Shown: in pieces, positions 28,945 to 38,058 of the stretch
Numbering within the stretch: the stretch's first letter is position 1
Layout: every line of letters starts with the position of its first letter
NCBI GenBank assembly: GCA_020427155.1
Contig: JAGQOW010000014.1
Coordinates: 1-61,770, forward strand
DNA length: 61,770 nucleotides
Reading direction: 5' to 3'
Source: Planctomycetales bacterium
Lineage (GTDB): Bacteria; Planctomycetota; Planctomycetia; Pirellulales; Lacipirellulaceae
The notes under the pieces: generated by a model
The model's database searches: none
Told to the model about the DNA's origin: nothing
The model's input: the letters and a program-made list of their open reading frames with translations, nothing else
Position numbers and translations under genes: made by a program

Positions 28945-29382
28945 ATGACCTTCAGGAATGCTCTCGAACTTAGGCGGCTCTTCCCGTCAGGCTGCCTCTT
29001 GTTTGTAATACTCGTGCTTTCCGCGCTTGGCTGCGGCGATAGCAAGGGCTTGGTGCCTGTCGAGGGCGTCGTGCTGATTGAGGGCGCACCCATGCCAGGC
29101 GGAAAGATTCTGCTGACTCCTTACGGAAAAGGGAAACCGTCGGCCGGCATGATCCAAGCCGACGGAACTTTCTCGCTTTCGACCTACAGCATGAACGACG
29201 GCGCCAAACCCGGCCAACACCGCGTTCTGGTGATCGACGACACTAAGATCGAAGAAAACCAGCCTCGCATTACTTGGGAGCCTCCCAAAGACTTCGTCAT
29301 TGAAGTCGCAGCAAACGAAGACAATTCGCTGAAGATCGAAGTCAGCTCTGCGGCTGGCTGGAAACAAGTCGCCGACGACTGA
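28945..29382 (+). CDS. Lipoprotein with transthyretin-like / regulatory fold
   Basis: A 145-residue protein with a lipoprotein signal (LLFVILVLSALGCGDS; Cys acylation site after SALG). The mature part is a small beta-sandwich (LVPVEGVVLIEGAPMPGGKILLTPYG) of the carboxypeptidase-regulatory/transthyretin-like type that regularly follows DUF1559 genes in Planctomycetes. It is almost certainly co-transcribed with the DUF1559 gene. Molecular role unknown. Confidence 0.85.
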   Translation: MTFRNALELRRLFPSGCLLFVILVLSALGCGDSKGLVPVEGVVLIEGAPMPGGKILLTPYGKGKPSAGMIQADGTFSLSTYSMNDGAKPGQHRVLVIDDTKIEENQPRITWEPPKDFVIEVAANEDNSLKIEVSSAAGWKQVADD

Positions 29383-29426
29383 GACGGCAATTGCTCAATC
29401 GTCAGAACTTTTCAGGGCTCTCTACG

Positions 29427-30485
29427 CTACTCCGCATGCAAGCTGTCTTTCCCGAACTGTGTCACCCAATAAAATGGTTGTCCCAATTCATCGACGCGCA
29501 ACTCACCTTGTAGTCGCGCTTGGCTGAGGATCCGATCGACCGCCTTTTTGAGATAAGTCCTGCCGTGTGGCAGTTTCACTTGCACCTCGCCTGGTTCGAT
29601 GCCCTCGCGTTTCAAGATCCACTGGTCCATCAGTACCGGTACCTCCAACCGCGGCTTCAGGGCTTCGAGCGCTTTCGCTAAGGAGTAGCCGTCGATTTCT
29701 ATATTGAGATACTCAAAAAGTCTGGGAGCCAACTGCCGAGGACTCGCCTGCGATTGCCAGCCTACGGGCCAAGTTTCGATGTCGCGATCATAACGCACCA
29801 ACCGTATCTGCAACGGCTCGCCGAGTAGTTTCTCTGGTTTCAATGCCATGCCCTTCTCCCGCAGTGCCAGTGCCAGCGCAGTCCCAGCCGCCATCCCGCG
29901 CATTTCAATAACCAGCTGCGAGTCGCTCAACAACTCATCGGTCGAGTTGTTTCGCTCAACTGGCGTAGAAAAGCTCTTGCCTAAACGCTGTACCAGTTCC
30001 AATCGTGTTAGGCCCACCGTGGAGAAGTCGATTGGAGTGGAAAGTTCTCCAAAGACCGATTGAAACTGCGCATCGGTGAGAGCGAACTTTCCCCGAGGGG
30101 CATTCCCTTCGGCAGCGGTGAGAGGAAGCTTCTCGAAGTAGTCTCGCAGTGCAGTCAGATCGTGTGGTTTGAACCGCCGGTCTGGCAGTACCAACTCATT
30201 GCGCCGACTGAGGATCGCTACCACTTTGATGTGAGAACTGCCGACCGTTTCCTCCGCGGTTATTTCAGGTAGCTCGTTCGGGCGTTGACTTCTGATCTGT
30301 ACTCGCTCGAGCCCCAACTTTCCGAGCATCTTGGCCCACTCTTGCGGAGCGGTTATCGGAGCACCTGGCTCCATGGCCACTTGGATCTCCACCGGCGCGG
30401 CTCCAGACAGCAGAGACCCCGAAAAACCAAAGAAAACCCAGGTGATCAGAACGAGACCGCGACGATTTGCCATCCTTAAACCCAT
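29427..30485 (-). CDS. Secreted hypothetical protein
   Basis: About 352 residues with a signal peptide (RRGLVLITWVFFGFSGSLLSGAA). The mature protein is soluble, with many Glu, Leu and Arg, and no recognisable catalytic motif. Segments such as LPDRRFKPHDLTALRDYFEKL and LEVPVLMDQWILKREGI are conserved-looking but unassigned. Several in-frame ATGs lie near the 5' end (30506, 30485, 30473); I chose 30485, which has GGGA upstream. It is convergent with the lipoprotein gene and divergent from the sugar isomerase at 30686. Confidence 0.7.
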   Translation of the reverse strand: MGLRMANRRGLVLITWVFFGFSGSLLSGAAPVEIQVAMEPGAPITAPQEWAKMLGKLGLERVQIRSQRPNELPEITAEETVGSSHIKVVAILSRRNELVLPDRRFKPHDLTALRDYFEKLPLTAAEGNAPRGKFALTDAQFQSVFGELSTPIDFSTVGLTRLELVQRLGKSFSTPVERNNSTDELLSDSQLVIEMRGMAAGTALALALREKGMALKPEKLLGEPLQIRLVRYDRDIETWPVGWQSQASPRQLAPRLFEYLNIEIDGYSLAKALEALKPRLEVPVLMDQWILKREGIEPGEVQVKLPHGRTYLKKAVDRILSQARLQGELRVDELGQPFYWVTQFGKDSLHAE

Positions 30486-30685
30486 GCTATTTCCCATGAA
30501 GTGCATATTCCGAACAGCTTTACCACAAAATTATAGCACCCGGAGAATGGCTGCCTTTCAGCTCATAGGCGTTCTGCAGCCAGTCGGTTGCTAACTTGGG
30601 GGAATCTGCAAAAATGCGGCTTTCGATTAATCCATAGCCTTGGCAGGATTTTGCCCTTGTTTTTGCGTTAGGAGCTTCGACCAAC

Positions 30686-31684
30686 ATGTCGCGACCCGTC
30701 ACACTTTGTACCGGCCAATGGGCCGATCTTCCGGTAGCAGATTTAGCCCGGCTAGCCCGTGAGTTGGGGTTTGACGGCCTCGAACTGGCTTGCTGGGGCG
30801 ATCACTTTGAAGTCGATAAGGCAATGGCCGACGACGGCTACGTCAAAGCGAAGCGCGAGTTACTGGAAAAGCACGACATGCAGTGCCATGCCATCAGCGC
30901 CCATCTGGTCGGCCAGGCGGTTTGCGACAATATCGACGACCGCCACAAGTCAATATTGCCGGACTACGTTTGGGGAGACGGCAATCCGGCAGGCGTCAGA
31001 GAGCGCGCAGCCGAGGAGATGAAAAACACCGCTCGGGCTGCTCAGAAGTTCGGCGTCGACGTGGTCAATGGATTCACTGGATCGAGCATCTGGCCCTTGC
31101 TCTATTCCTTTCCGCCGGTCCCCGAAAGCTCGATCGAGAAAGGCTTCGCCGATTTCGCCGCTGCATGGAATCCTATTCTCGACGTCTTTGCCGAGTGTGG
31201 CGTCCGTTTTGCACTCGAAGTACACCCGACCGAGATTGCTTTCGACATTCATACAACCAAACGGGCCCTCGAGGCGATTGGCCATCGAGAAGAGTTCGGC
31301 TTCAATTTCGATCCCAGCCATCTCATTTGGCAAGGGATCGATCCGGTCGAATTCATTCGTGCGTTCTCCGATCGCATCTACCACGTTCATATGAAAGACG
31401 CCATCGTCACGCTCAATGGGACTTCAGGAATTCTTTCCAGCCACTTGAATTTTGGCGATGCACGACGTGGTTGGGACTTCCGTTCGGTCGGTCGGGGTGG
31501 TGTGAACTTCGAGGAGATCATCCGTGCTCTGAACGACATTGGCTACGTCGGACCGCTAAGCGTCGAATGGGAAGACGCCCGTATGGACAGAGAGCATGGC
31601 GCCCGCGAGTCGTGCGAGTTCGTCAAGAAACTCGACTTCAAGCCAGCCAACGTTGCTTTTGACGCCGCATTCTCCGAAAACTAG
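30686..31684 (+). CDS. Sugar phosphate isomerase/epimerase (TIM barrel)
   Basis: A 332-residue AP-endonuclease-2-like TIM barrel. Characteristic strands are [49 protein letters not shown] (metal-ligand Glu), [14 protein letters not shown] (Asp and His), [11 protein letters not shown], and a final [14 protein letters not shown] with the last Glu. These residues form the divalent-metal site of xylose-isomerase-like enzymes that epimerise or isomerise sugars or inositols. Exact substrate unknown. The sulfatase gene follows a few bases later, so the two may act together on polysaccharide-derived sugars (inference). Confidence 0.93.
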   Translation: MSRPVTLCTGQWADLPVADLARLARELGFDGLELACWGDHFEVDKAMADDGYVKAKRELLEKHDMQCHAISAHLVGQAVCDNIDDRHKSILPDYVWGDGNPAGVRERAAEEMKNTARAAQKFGVDVVNGFTGSSIWPLLYSFPPVPESSIEKGFADFAAAWNPILDVFAECGVRFALEVHPTEIAFDIHTTKRALEAIGHREEFGFNFDPSHLIWQGIDPVEFIRAFSDRIYHVHMKDAIVTLNGTSGILSSHLNFGDARRGWDFRSVGRGGVNFEEIIRALNDIGYVGPLSVEWEDARMDREHGARESCEFVKKLDFKPANVAFDAAFSEN

Positions 31685-31688
31685 CGAA

Positions 31689-33095
31689 GTGCGAGAAACG
31701 GTGTACCGGATTACCCAGCTTTGTGGAGTTTGTGTGTTGCATGCGCGTCGGTTAATTGTGTGTGTCGTTGCCGCATGGCAATTGGCGGCCTCGGCTGGCC
31801 ATGTTGCGTGGGCCGCGAATGCGCCAAAGCGTCCGAACGTCCTATTCCTGCTTACCGACGATCAACGTGCCGATACGATCGGTGCGCTGGGTAATTCGGT
31901 CGTTCAGACCCCTAACCTCGACCAACTTGCGCGCTCTGGCTTCGTGTTCGAGAATGCCTACTGTATGGGTTCCACCATGGGGGCGGTGTGCAACCCCTCG
32001 CGTCACATGCTCCATAGTGGGATGAGCCTCTATCGATACGATCCAAAAAAGCGAGACGGATCTTTTGGCGACGTCATGCGAAAGGCAGGCTACGTCACCT
32101 ACCATCTCTCGAAGAAAGGAAACACTGCGCTCGAGTATCACAAAGCGTTCAACTATAGCGGCTATCTTCAAGACCACGCCGAGCGAACCTCGGGGCACCA
32201 TGGCCGCACTGCCGCGAATCGGGCCATTGCATTCTTGAACGACGAATGGGATCGTCAGCAGCCCTTGTTTATGTATCTCGGTTTTGCCGGCCCGCATGAT
32301 CCCCGCGTGGCAGCACCGGAGTGGACCGAAAAGTACGACCGTGCCACGATACCACTACCTGCCAATTTCAAGCCCTTTCATCCGATCGACAATCATTGGA
32401 TGACCGGCCGCGACGAAGCTCTCGCTCCGTGGCCAAGAACGCCGGCAATCGTCCGCCAACATTTACACGACTATTATGCCTGCATTTCCTCGATCGACCA
32501 TCACATCGGCCGCATTCTGCAAACACTTCGTGAGCTTGGCGAGTTTGAAAACACGATCATCGTTTTCTCCTCGGACCATGGCCTGGCCATCGGCAGTCAC
32601 GGCCTGTTTGGCAAACAGAATTTGTACGAGCATTCGATGGGCTCGCCTTTGATCTTCGCTGGTCCGAGAATACCGAGCGGATCCTCGGCGAGTTTCGCTT
32701 ACCTGTTCGACATCTTCCCGACAGTCTGCGAACTCACCCAAACAGAAGTTCCGCCTGGGCTCGACGGGCGGTCGCTTGCGAAGATCATTCGAGGCGACCA
32801 GCAGAGCGTTCGCGATACGGTATTTCTCGCTTATGAAGATGGCCAGCGGGCCGTGCACTCGGGCGACTGGAAATTGATCCGTTACCCCCAGGTGAACTAT
32901 TCTCAACTTTTCAACCTGCGCGAGGACCCTGACGAGCTTCACAATCTGGCGTCCGAGGGGCAGCACCAGCAAAAAGTCGAAGAAATGATGGCTTTGCTTG
33001 CGTCCGAGCAACATGCCTATGACGACACGCAACAACTTACCTCCTCTTCGCCCGGAACGGCCCACGTCGAAATCGAGTTTTTTCGACAGCAGTAG
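31689..33095 (+). CDS. Arylsulfatase-type sulfatase, secreted
   Basis: About 468 residues. After an N-terminal hydrophobic signal (LIVCVVAAWQLAASAGHVAWA) comes NVLFLLTDDQRADTIG (metal-binding Asp pair). The formylglycine motif is CNPSR, with Cys at about 101 (Cys-type, C-X-P-S-R). IIVFSSDHGLAIGSHGLFGKQ supplies further metal-site residues. It would hydrolyse sulfate esters, probably from algal polysaccharides, after activation by a formylglycine-generating enzyme. The start is uncertain: GTGs at 31689, 31701 and 31734 are all in frame and the frame is open back to 31596 inside the isomerase gene. Few bases separate it from the isomerase, suggesting an operon. Confidence 0.92.
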   Translation: MRETVYRITQLCGVCVLHARRLIVCVVAAWQLAASAGHVAWAANAPKRPNVLFLLTDDQRADTIGALGNSVVQTPNLDQLARSGFVFENAYCMGSTMGAVCNPSRHMLHSGMSLYRYDPKKRDGSFGDVMRKAGYVTYHLSKKGNTALEYHKAFNYSGYLQDHAERTSGHHGRTAANRAIAFLNDEWDRQQPLFMYLGFAGPHDPRVAAPEWTEKYDRATIPLPANFKPFHPIDNHWMTGRDEALAPWPRTPAIVRQHLHDYYACISSIDHHIGRILQTLRELGEFENTIIVFSSDHGLAIGSHGLFGKQNLYEHSMGSPLIFAGPRIPSGSSASFAYLFDIFPTVCELTQTEVPPGLDGRSLAKIIRGDQQSVRDTVFLAYEDGQRAVHSGDWKLIRYPQVNYSQLFNLREDPDELHNLASEGQHQQKVEEMMALLASEQHAYDDTQQLTSSSPGTAHVEIEFFRQQ

Positions 33096-33124
33096 CCTGG
33101 TTTGAGCGCGTGCTACAATAGTAG

Positions 33125-34531
33125 GTGAGCGTGACCTTTCTATGTTCTAGCCGGTGTCGTTTCGTGCAACTCCAACCCCTCCGCTGTCTGGCCTTGCTGC
33201 TGATGTGGTCGAGTTGCTTCGTCGTCGCTGCCAGTAGTGCCGAGCAAGTGGCAGAGCTGTCGCTTGAAATGCCGGCGGGCGAGCTGCTGTTTGTTGTTAA
33301 CGACATTTACTCCGACTCGCTACAGCAGCAACGCAACACGCTCACTTCGCAGCGCCAACAGCGAGCCGAGTTTTGCTTTCGGCAAGCTCGCGAGGCATGC
33401 GAAGCGGGGGACGTGGCGGCAGCGTTGCGCGGGGCGACGCGGGCGGTTTTTTTCAATCCAGACCACGAGGCAGCCCGTCGGGTGCTGGGATATCGTCGCG
33501 TCGGCGATCATTGGGCGGGAGCCTACGCAGCACGAAGAATTGAAACTGGCGAGGTTTGGCATCCCCAGTTCGGCTGGATTGCTGCCGAAGATGTCTCGCG
33601 CTACGAGGCAGGCGAAAGAAGGTCGGGCAACCGCTGGATCTCGGCCGAAGAAGATGCTCGCCGCCACGCGACGATCGACAACGCCTGGCAGATTCGCACG
33701 GATCACTTTCGCGTAGTTACCAACCACGACCGCGAGGATGCCAGTCGGTTGGCTATCCGTTTAGAGGTGCTCTACCAACTCTGGCGGCAGCTTTTTGGAG
33801 GGTTCTATCTCGAGCCCTCGCAGCTGCTCAAACGGTTTGAGGGCAACGAAAGCAGTGGCTACCGTAGCAAGCCCTTTCACGTCGTTTACCATCAATCGCG
33901 AGAGGAGTACAACATGGCGCTCCGCCGCCTCCAGCCGAGGATCGACATTACCTTGGGCATTTACTTCGATACCACTCGCACCTCCCACTTTTTCGCCGGT
34001 CCCGATCAGGACCCTGGTACGATCTACCACGAGGCAGTCCACCAATTGTTCCAGGAGTCAGGCCGGTCGGCCCGCGATGTGGCCAAACACCGCAATGCTT
34101 GGATTCTTGAAGGCGTGGCCTGCTATTTCGAGTCGCTCCAAGCCCATCAAGACCCCTCGACAGGACCGTTCTATACGCTCGGCACCCCCGAGGCGGGCCG
34201 GTTGCCAGCAGCCCGTCATCGCCGCCTGGTCGACGACTACTATGTGCCGCTCGCCGAGTTGTCTGCCCTGGGAATGACCGACCTGCAACAGCGGGACGAC
34301 CTGCCTCGGCTTTACAGCCAATCAGCCGGCCTGGCGACTTTTCTGATCGACGGTCGCCAGGGCCAGTACCGCCCGGCCCTGGTGAAACTGCTGCAACTGA
34401 TCTATACTGGCCACGATCGGCCGACGAGCTTGCAGGAGCTCACAGGTCAAGATTTCGCCGATCTAGACCGCCAGTATCAAGAGTTCATCGCGAAGCTTCC
34501 GTCGCCTTCTGCCGAAGGGCAGGCGGAGTAA
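33125..34531 (+). CDS. Secreted DUF1570-like HExxH metallopeptidase
   Basis: A 468-residue protein from a GTG start, with a signal peptide (LRCLALLLMWSSCFVVAASSA). The zinc motif HEAVH is at residues 302-306. The sequence RNAWILEGVACYFESL about 20 residues on supplies the gluzincin-type Glu, the arrangement of DUF1570 proteins. The N-terminal third contains an Arg/Ala-rich helical segment. Probably a periplasmic protease of unknown target. It follows the sulfatase by 29 bases on the same strand. Confidence 0.82.
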   Translation: MSVTFLCSSRCRFVQLQPLRCLALLLMWSSCFVVAASSAEQVAELSLEMPAGELLFVVNDIYSDSLQQQRNTLTSQRQQRAEFCFRQAREACEAGDVAAALRGATRAVFFNPDHEAARRVLGYRRVGDHWAGAYAARRIETGEVWHPQFGWIAAEDVSRYEAGERRSGNRWISAEEDARRHATIDNAWQIRTDHFRVVTNHDREDASRLAIRLEVLYQLWRQLFGGFYLEPSQLLKRFEGNESSGYRSKPFHVVYHQSREEYNMALRRLQPRIDITLGIYFDTTRTSHFFAGPDQDPGTIYHEAVHQLFQESGRSARDVAKHRNAWILEGVACYFESLQAHQDPSTGPFYTLGTPEAGRLPAARHRRLVDDYYVPLAELSALGMTDLQQRDDLPRLYSQSAGLATFLIDGRQGQYRPALVKLLQLIYTGHDRPTSLQELTGQDFADLDRQYQEFIAKLPSPSAEGQAE

Positions 34532-34557
34532 CCGTCTTAACAGGAGTTCTTATTCCG

Positions 34558-34683
34558 ATGCTTACTAACACGCTCGCACACATTACGATTTCGGAAGGCC
34601 CCGCCGGTTTACTGTTATTCGCGGCGGGCGTTGTCCTGGGCGGAATCGTCGCTCTGGCCGTTCGCTACTTGCGAACTACTTGA
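34558..34683 (+). CDS. Small single-span membrane protein (41 aa)
   Basis: A short frame with ATG at 34558 and AGGAG 11 bases upstream. The product has a single hydrophobic helix (GLLLFAAGVVLGGIVALAV) ending in a basic tail RYLRTT. It starts 26 bases after the DUF1570-like stop and may be in that transcript. No family known. The ribosome-binding site and clean helix support it, but its size leaves doubt. Confidence 0.5.
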   Translation: MLTNTLAHITISEGPAGLLLFAAGVVLGGIVALAVRYLRTT

Positions 34684-34749
34684 GTGCCAGAGGCGCGTCG
34701 CCGCTAGCTTGACCATTCCAAGTGGCTGGCCTACGATCGATCGACTTGT

Positions 34750-34824
34750 GGTGGCTGTAGTTCAGCTGGTTAGAACGCCGGATTGTGATTCCGGAGGTCG
34801 TGGGTTCGAATCCCATCAGCCACC
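34750..34824 (+). tRNA. tRNA-His (anticodon GTG)
   Basis: A complete cloverleaf: acceptor 34751-34757 pairs with 34817-34823, and the extra 5' G at 34750 (G-1) faces C73 at 34824, the tRNA-His identity feature. The anticodon stem CCGGA/TCCGG encloses TTGTGAT with anticodon GTG at 34785-34787. The T-loop is TTCGAAT. CCA is not encoded. Confidence 0.97.
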
Positions 34825-34901
34825 CTTGCTGTAAACCTTGCCGAAACAAGAGTTTCTGTTACCTGCCGATGGTCGGCAGTGCGGCTTTTCTACGGCTCGC
34901 G

Positions 34902-34919
34902 AAACGGCCCTGCCGTTTT
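34902..34919 (+). terminator. Possible terminator downstream of tRNA-His
   Basis: A 7-bp perfect hairpin (AAACGGC, three-base loop CCT, GCCGTTT) with a short T-run ending at 34919. It lies about 80 bases after the tRNA. The stem is short, so this is tentative. Confidence 0.35.
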
Positions 34920-35248
34920 GCTGGAAGAGCTCTCTTGGCTCGCAGTCTCTGCGGGTGGGGCTGGTAGCGAAGCCTGTTCTGCGAATCGCCTGGGACAAAA
35001 GGAGCTGAGTTTTGGTCTCTGCGCGCGGCGAGCGCGGGACAAAACTGCAGCAGTCGCAATCGTGGTGAAAAAGTCGATTTGTCAATGAGCAAGTGCATCA
35101 GCGTGCTGGGGTGATTATCGCAGTTGCGAAGTGGCGGAGCTACCACTTTTCTTGGCCACCTGGGTGTTGGGTTGAAATGCAGAGTTCGCCGAGAGCTGCA
35201 GAGGATTGTCGCAGAGAGCGGAGATAATCAGTGAACGTCGGTGCCCGA

Positions 35249-35266
35249 AAGTCGTGGGCTATCGCA
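35249..35266. repeat. 18-base repeat, copy 1
   Basis: AAGTCGTGGGCTATCGCA, identical at 47076-47093. It lies just outside the stop of the 102-aa membrane protein gene. Long enough to be unlikely by chance in 62 kb, and probably a fragment of a dispersed repeat. Confidence 0.6.
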
Positions 35267-35267
35267 C

Positions 35268-35576
35268 TTATTGCGCTTTACCTTGGCTAGAATAGGCGAC
35301 GAGCACACCAAGTGATAAGCCAATTGCCACCATGAGTGCTCCAAATCCAAGCACGAAAGTAACGCCTTCAGGTAGCGGCTGGTACTCATTGATGACTGTC
35401 ACTGGGACGTAAGCCACCAAACAGACAAGACATATAGCCAGATAAACCATAGCTACAATAGGATGAACAAACTTGCAACATAACGGTAGCCAAAATGGTG
35501 CTGCAAGCAGTGCTAATACACCAAGTGCATTATTGGCAAGCGCAGCAGCTGCAGCAGCTGCCAGAACAATAGACAA
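35268..35576 (-). CDS. Small multi-span membrane protein (102 aa)
   Basis: The protein has three or four hydrophobic segments (Ala-rich N-terminus, LALLAAPFWLPLCCKF, VAMVYLAICLVCLVAYVPV, and GFGALMVAIGLSLGVLVAY) and a short polar tail. No family is recognised. The base composition looks more AT-rich than its neighbours. It lies between the repeat copy at 35249 and the EF-hand gene. Integral inner-membrane location is the only safe inference. Confidence 0.55.
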   Translation of the reverse strand: MSIVLAAAAAAALANNALGVLALLAAPFWLPLCCKFVHPIVAMVYLAICLVCLVAYVPVTVINEYQPLPEGVTFVLGFGALMVAIGLSLGVLVAYSSQGKAQ

Positions 35577-35657
35577 GACAAATGCCGGGACGCTGCTCTT
35601 ATTGTTTCTGTACGTAGTGATCTATTTCACTCACGGCTGGTTTGTATGAGGTAAAGC

Positions 35658-36461
35658 TTATGGGCTACCCTGTCCCTGTCCTTGGCTTTGTCCTTGTCCT
35701 TGGGGCTGACGATCGCTGCGGGGGCCTCCGCGCCGTCCGCGGCTCCGTGCCATCCGCTCAGCTACTGATTGCACTTCCTGGGGATCGAGTACTCCATCGC
35801 GGTTGTTGTCGGCACCTTGGAGCATCGGCATCATTTGCTGAGGTATCTCATTTGTGCTGAGGAGGCCGTCTCCGTTGCGGTCCAATTGCATCATCTGTTT
35901 GACGGTCTCTTGCAGATCGCCTTCGAAATTGCCCCGTCCGCCCCGCATCCGCCCACGCATCTGTTCCATTTGAGCGGCGAGTTCATCGCGGTCGATGGCT
36001 CCGTCGCCGTTGGTGTCAGCGCCTTCGAACATCCGCGCCAAGTACGGAGGAATTTCTTCCTGCTGCAGCTTGCCGTCGTTGTTTTTGTCGTTTTCTGTGA
36101 TTATCTGTGCTGGGTCGCCCATCGGTCCACCCGGGCCGGATTGCGGCCTGACCTCGGCCATGGTGATGTTGCCATCGCCATCGGTGTCGAGCTTTTTAAG
36201 TGCCACTATCGCCCGGCGAAGTTCTTTGCTGGTGATCACGCCGTCGCCGTCGGCATCGATGGCCTGAAACATTGGGTTGGGAGGCGCGCCCATCATCCGC
36301 CCAAAACCGCCTCGTCTCCCGCCGCGACCACCTTCCTCTTCGCCGTAAGAGTTCTCCCGGTCGTTGAAGCCACCCTGGTCGCCGAAGTCGCGAGGAGGCT
36401 GCGCTAAGGCAGAGGAGTTCCACACGCACACCGCCATGATCCCCAACAACAACTTAGACAT
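35658..36461 (-). CDS. Secreted EF-hand repeat protein
   Basis: A 267-residue protein with signal peptide (LLLGIMAVCVWNSSALA). It has six EF-hand loops in a row: DADGDGVITSKEL, DTDGDGNITMAEV, DKNNDGKLQQEEI, DTNGDGAIDRDEL, DRNGDGLLSTNEI and DNNRDGVLDPQEV. All have Asp or Asn at the calcium positions and Glu at position 12 except where noted by the repeat. A Gly/Arg-rich N-terminal stretch and a Gln/Gly repeat tail flank them. It would bind calcium outside the cytoplasm, typical of planctomycete secreted proteins. Monocistronic. Confidence 0.9.
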   Translation of the reverse strand: MSKLLLGIMAVCVWNSSALAQPPRDFGDQGGFNDRENSYGEEEGGRGGRRGGFGRMMGAPPNPMFQAIDADGDGVITSKELRRAIVALKKLDTDGDGNITMAEVRPQSGPGGPMGDPAQIITENDKNNDGKLQQEEIPPYLARMFEGADTNGDGAIDRDELAAQMEQMRGRMRGGRGNFEGDLQETVKQMMQLDRNGDGLLSTNEIPQQMMPMLQGADNNRDGVLDPQEVQSVAERMARSRGRRGGPRSDRQPQGQGQSQGQGQGSP

Positions 36462-36845
36462 CTCGAACTCCTTAGAAAAAGGTCGACTACTAGCAGCGCT
36501 TACGGCAGTTAGCAGTGCTTAACGAGCCGGCAGTTTAGACTACGCCGCCCCGCCCCCAGTTTGCCAGAATGGGCACCCAATTGGTAGACAGTGGCAATTC
36601 AACCCCGATGCCGACAGACAGTTCCGGCGGGGTAGCAGTATTTCGCGACCTTTTCTTGGGCTTTGGCTGGTGGCTCACCAAGTTGCTGGTCTACGCTACC
36701 CGGTTTAGCGCCGGAGCCAAGCTGACGGGGATCCGCCGACGTGGGCATGCGACGCGGCGCCCTGCCATGCCGCCCCGGCAGGCGGGTGTGGGTCTGTCAC
36801 CGCCTATCAGCCAAGGGAAAACCCAGCATCAAGAGTCAAAAAGGG
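36462..36845. other. Intergenic region upstream of the EF-hand gene
   Basis: About 385 bases between two minus-strand genes. It should hold the promoter of the EF-hand gene. A plus-strand open frame here (36569-36925) has no family features and I do not support it. A 6-bp hairpin, AAAAGG/CCTTTT, overlaps the stop codon of the next gene. Confidence 0.45.
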
Positions 36846-37649
36846 TCACCTTTTGCGGCGGCGGAGTAGCGCGGCGCTTCCTAGCAGAAGCGGGAACAAA
36901 CCCACCGGTTCGGGCACGCTCATAGCCAGTCCTGGCGACGTCAGGCCAGCTCCCGCGCCGAAGTTATCTTCCCATAGCCAATAGTCGAAGATGGTATAGG
37001 TAGTGGGATAGCCTCTTTGCCAAGCGAGGAAGTCGAAGCCGTTGACATTGCGGTCTGGGACGAGATCACCATAGATTGGCAGCGTGCCCGTGTCGCCTGC
37101 CGTGATGCCGACCCCGGGTTGGTCTTCAAAGGCCCAGTCTTTGACGAGCAACGTACCCGCAGCGTTGTCGACAGAAACGCGTACCCACGAATAATGCAGA
37201 TCGAGCCCCACTGGAAAAGCCAGCCCAACGAAGGCGTCGGTGGCCGACGTGAATTGCGCTTGTGGATACTCGGCAGCGAATGACAAAGCCCCATAGTACG
37301 ATGAGCCGAGTGTCGTAGCATCGATGGTCGCACCGAGGGATAGGTTCGTCACGTATTCTACGCTGGCAGCTTGAAATCCGACAATTCTGCCTGGGCTATA
37401 GGGCACGTAGAGACCTTGGTAATTCCCCTCGGGATAGGCATAGTTTTCGAAGACGACGTCGTCGAAATCGTCATTCTCGAAATTAATGTCCACGGTCTGA
37501 GAGAAGCCTAGGGGCACGGAGAGATCTCCATAGTAGTAGTGGATCGCTCCGAAGGCATTGCCGGCGGCGGTGCAGAGAGATGCCCATGCGACGCAAAACG
37601 CGACTCGAGATACCAATCGTTTTACAACCAAGCCTACTCGATCAGTCAT
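36846..37649 (-). CDS. PEP-CTERM-like surface protein
   Basis: About 267 residues from an ATG at 37649 (GAAGAG nine bases upstream; another in-frame ATG at 37658). A signal peptide (RVAFCVAWASLCTAAGNAFGA) is followed by a beta-rich body. Then comes a dockerin-like stretch (DRNVNGFDFLAWQRGYPTT) and a C-terminal sorting tail: VPEPVGLF, a short helix, then LLRRRKR. The tail is the exosortase-recognised PEP-CTERM layout. A secreted, sorted surface protein of unknown role. Confidence 0.85.
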   Translation of the reverse strand: MTDRVGLVVKRLVSRVAFCVAWASLCTAAGNAFGAIHYYYGDLSVPLGFSQTVDINFENDDFDDVVFENYAYPEGNYQGLYVPYSPGRIVGFQAASVEYVTNLSLGATIDATTLGSSYYGALSFAAEYPQAQFTSATDAFVGLAFPVGLDLHYSWVRVSVDNAAGTLLVKDWAFEDQPGVGITAGDTGTLPIYGDLVPDRNVNGFDFLAWQRGYPTTYTIFDYWLWEDNFGAGAGLTSPGLAMSVPEPVGLFPLLLGSAALLRRRKR

Positions 37650-38058
37650 CGTGCCCATCTCTTCGCCTATTTCGAAGTTGAATTGAGAAAAGCGGAACGA
37701 AAACTGTCTCAATTCGTCCCACAAGACGGACTAGCCGACTCAAAGTGTAAAGCCGAATCGGGACCCCAAAACCGCCAAGAAACGAAACCGAGAATTCGAG
37801 GCCACGCTCGCCTCCCCTCTGGCGGGTGGGGGTAGGGCATGGCTGAGCCGCGTCAGATCCCCCTTAACTTCTTTAGGATTTCTGGAAAAAACTTGGCATT
37901 CAGGGCCGCTCGTTTCGACTTCACTCGGTGAAGCGCTATTGTCGGAAGGAAGACAGACAAGCTGGTGGCCAGAGCGCAATGTTTGTCTCCCCGGAGTGAA
38001 GTTGATGCCGCGAAATTCGCATCAAGTAAGTCCTCATGCGATTCTAAAAGGGCGAGAA
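37650..38058. other. Divergent region between PEP-CTERM-like and cytochrome genes
   Basis: About 400 bases upstream of two divergent genes; it should hold both promoters. I see no RNA or repeat. The frame of the cytochrome gene is open back to 37939, and an ATG at 38005 with GGAG upstream is an alternative start for it. Confidence 0.4.

Larger units (their letters stand above)
34825..35267. other. Gene-free region after tRNA-His
   Basis: About 440 bases with no gene I can support. It holds a 7-bp hairpin at 34863-34879, another with a U-run at 34902-34919, and near its right end one copy of an 18-base sequence (35249-35266) that recurs exactly at 47076-47093. Confidence 0.5.

Noticed and set aside
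36569..36925. 118-aa plus-strand frame between EF-hand and PEP-CTERM-like genes
   Set aside because: Overlaps the end of a supported gene, with biased composition and no family features.
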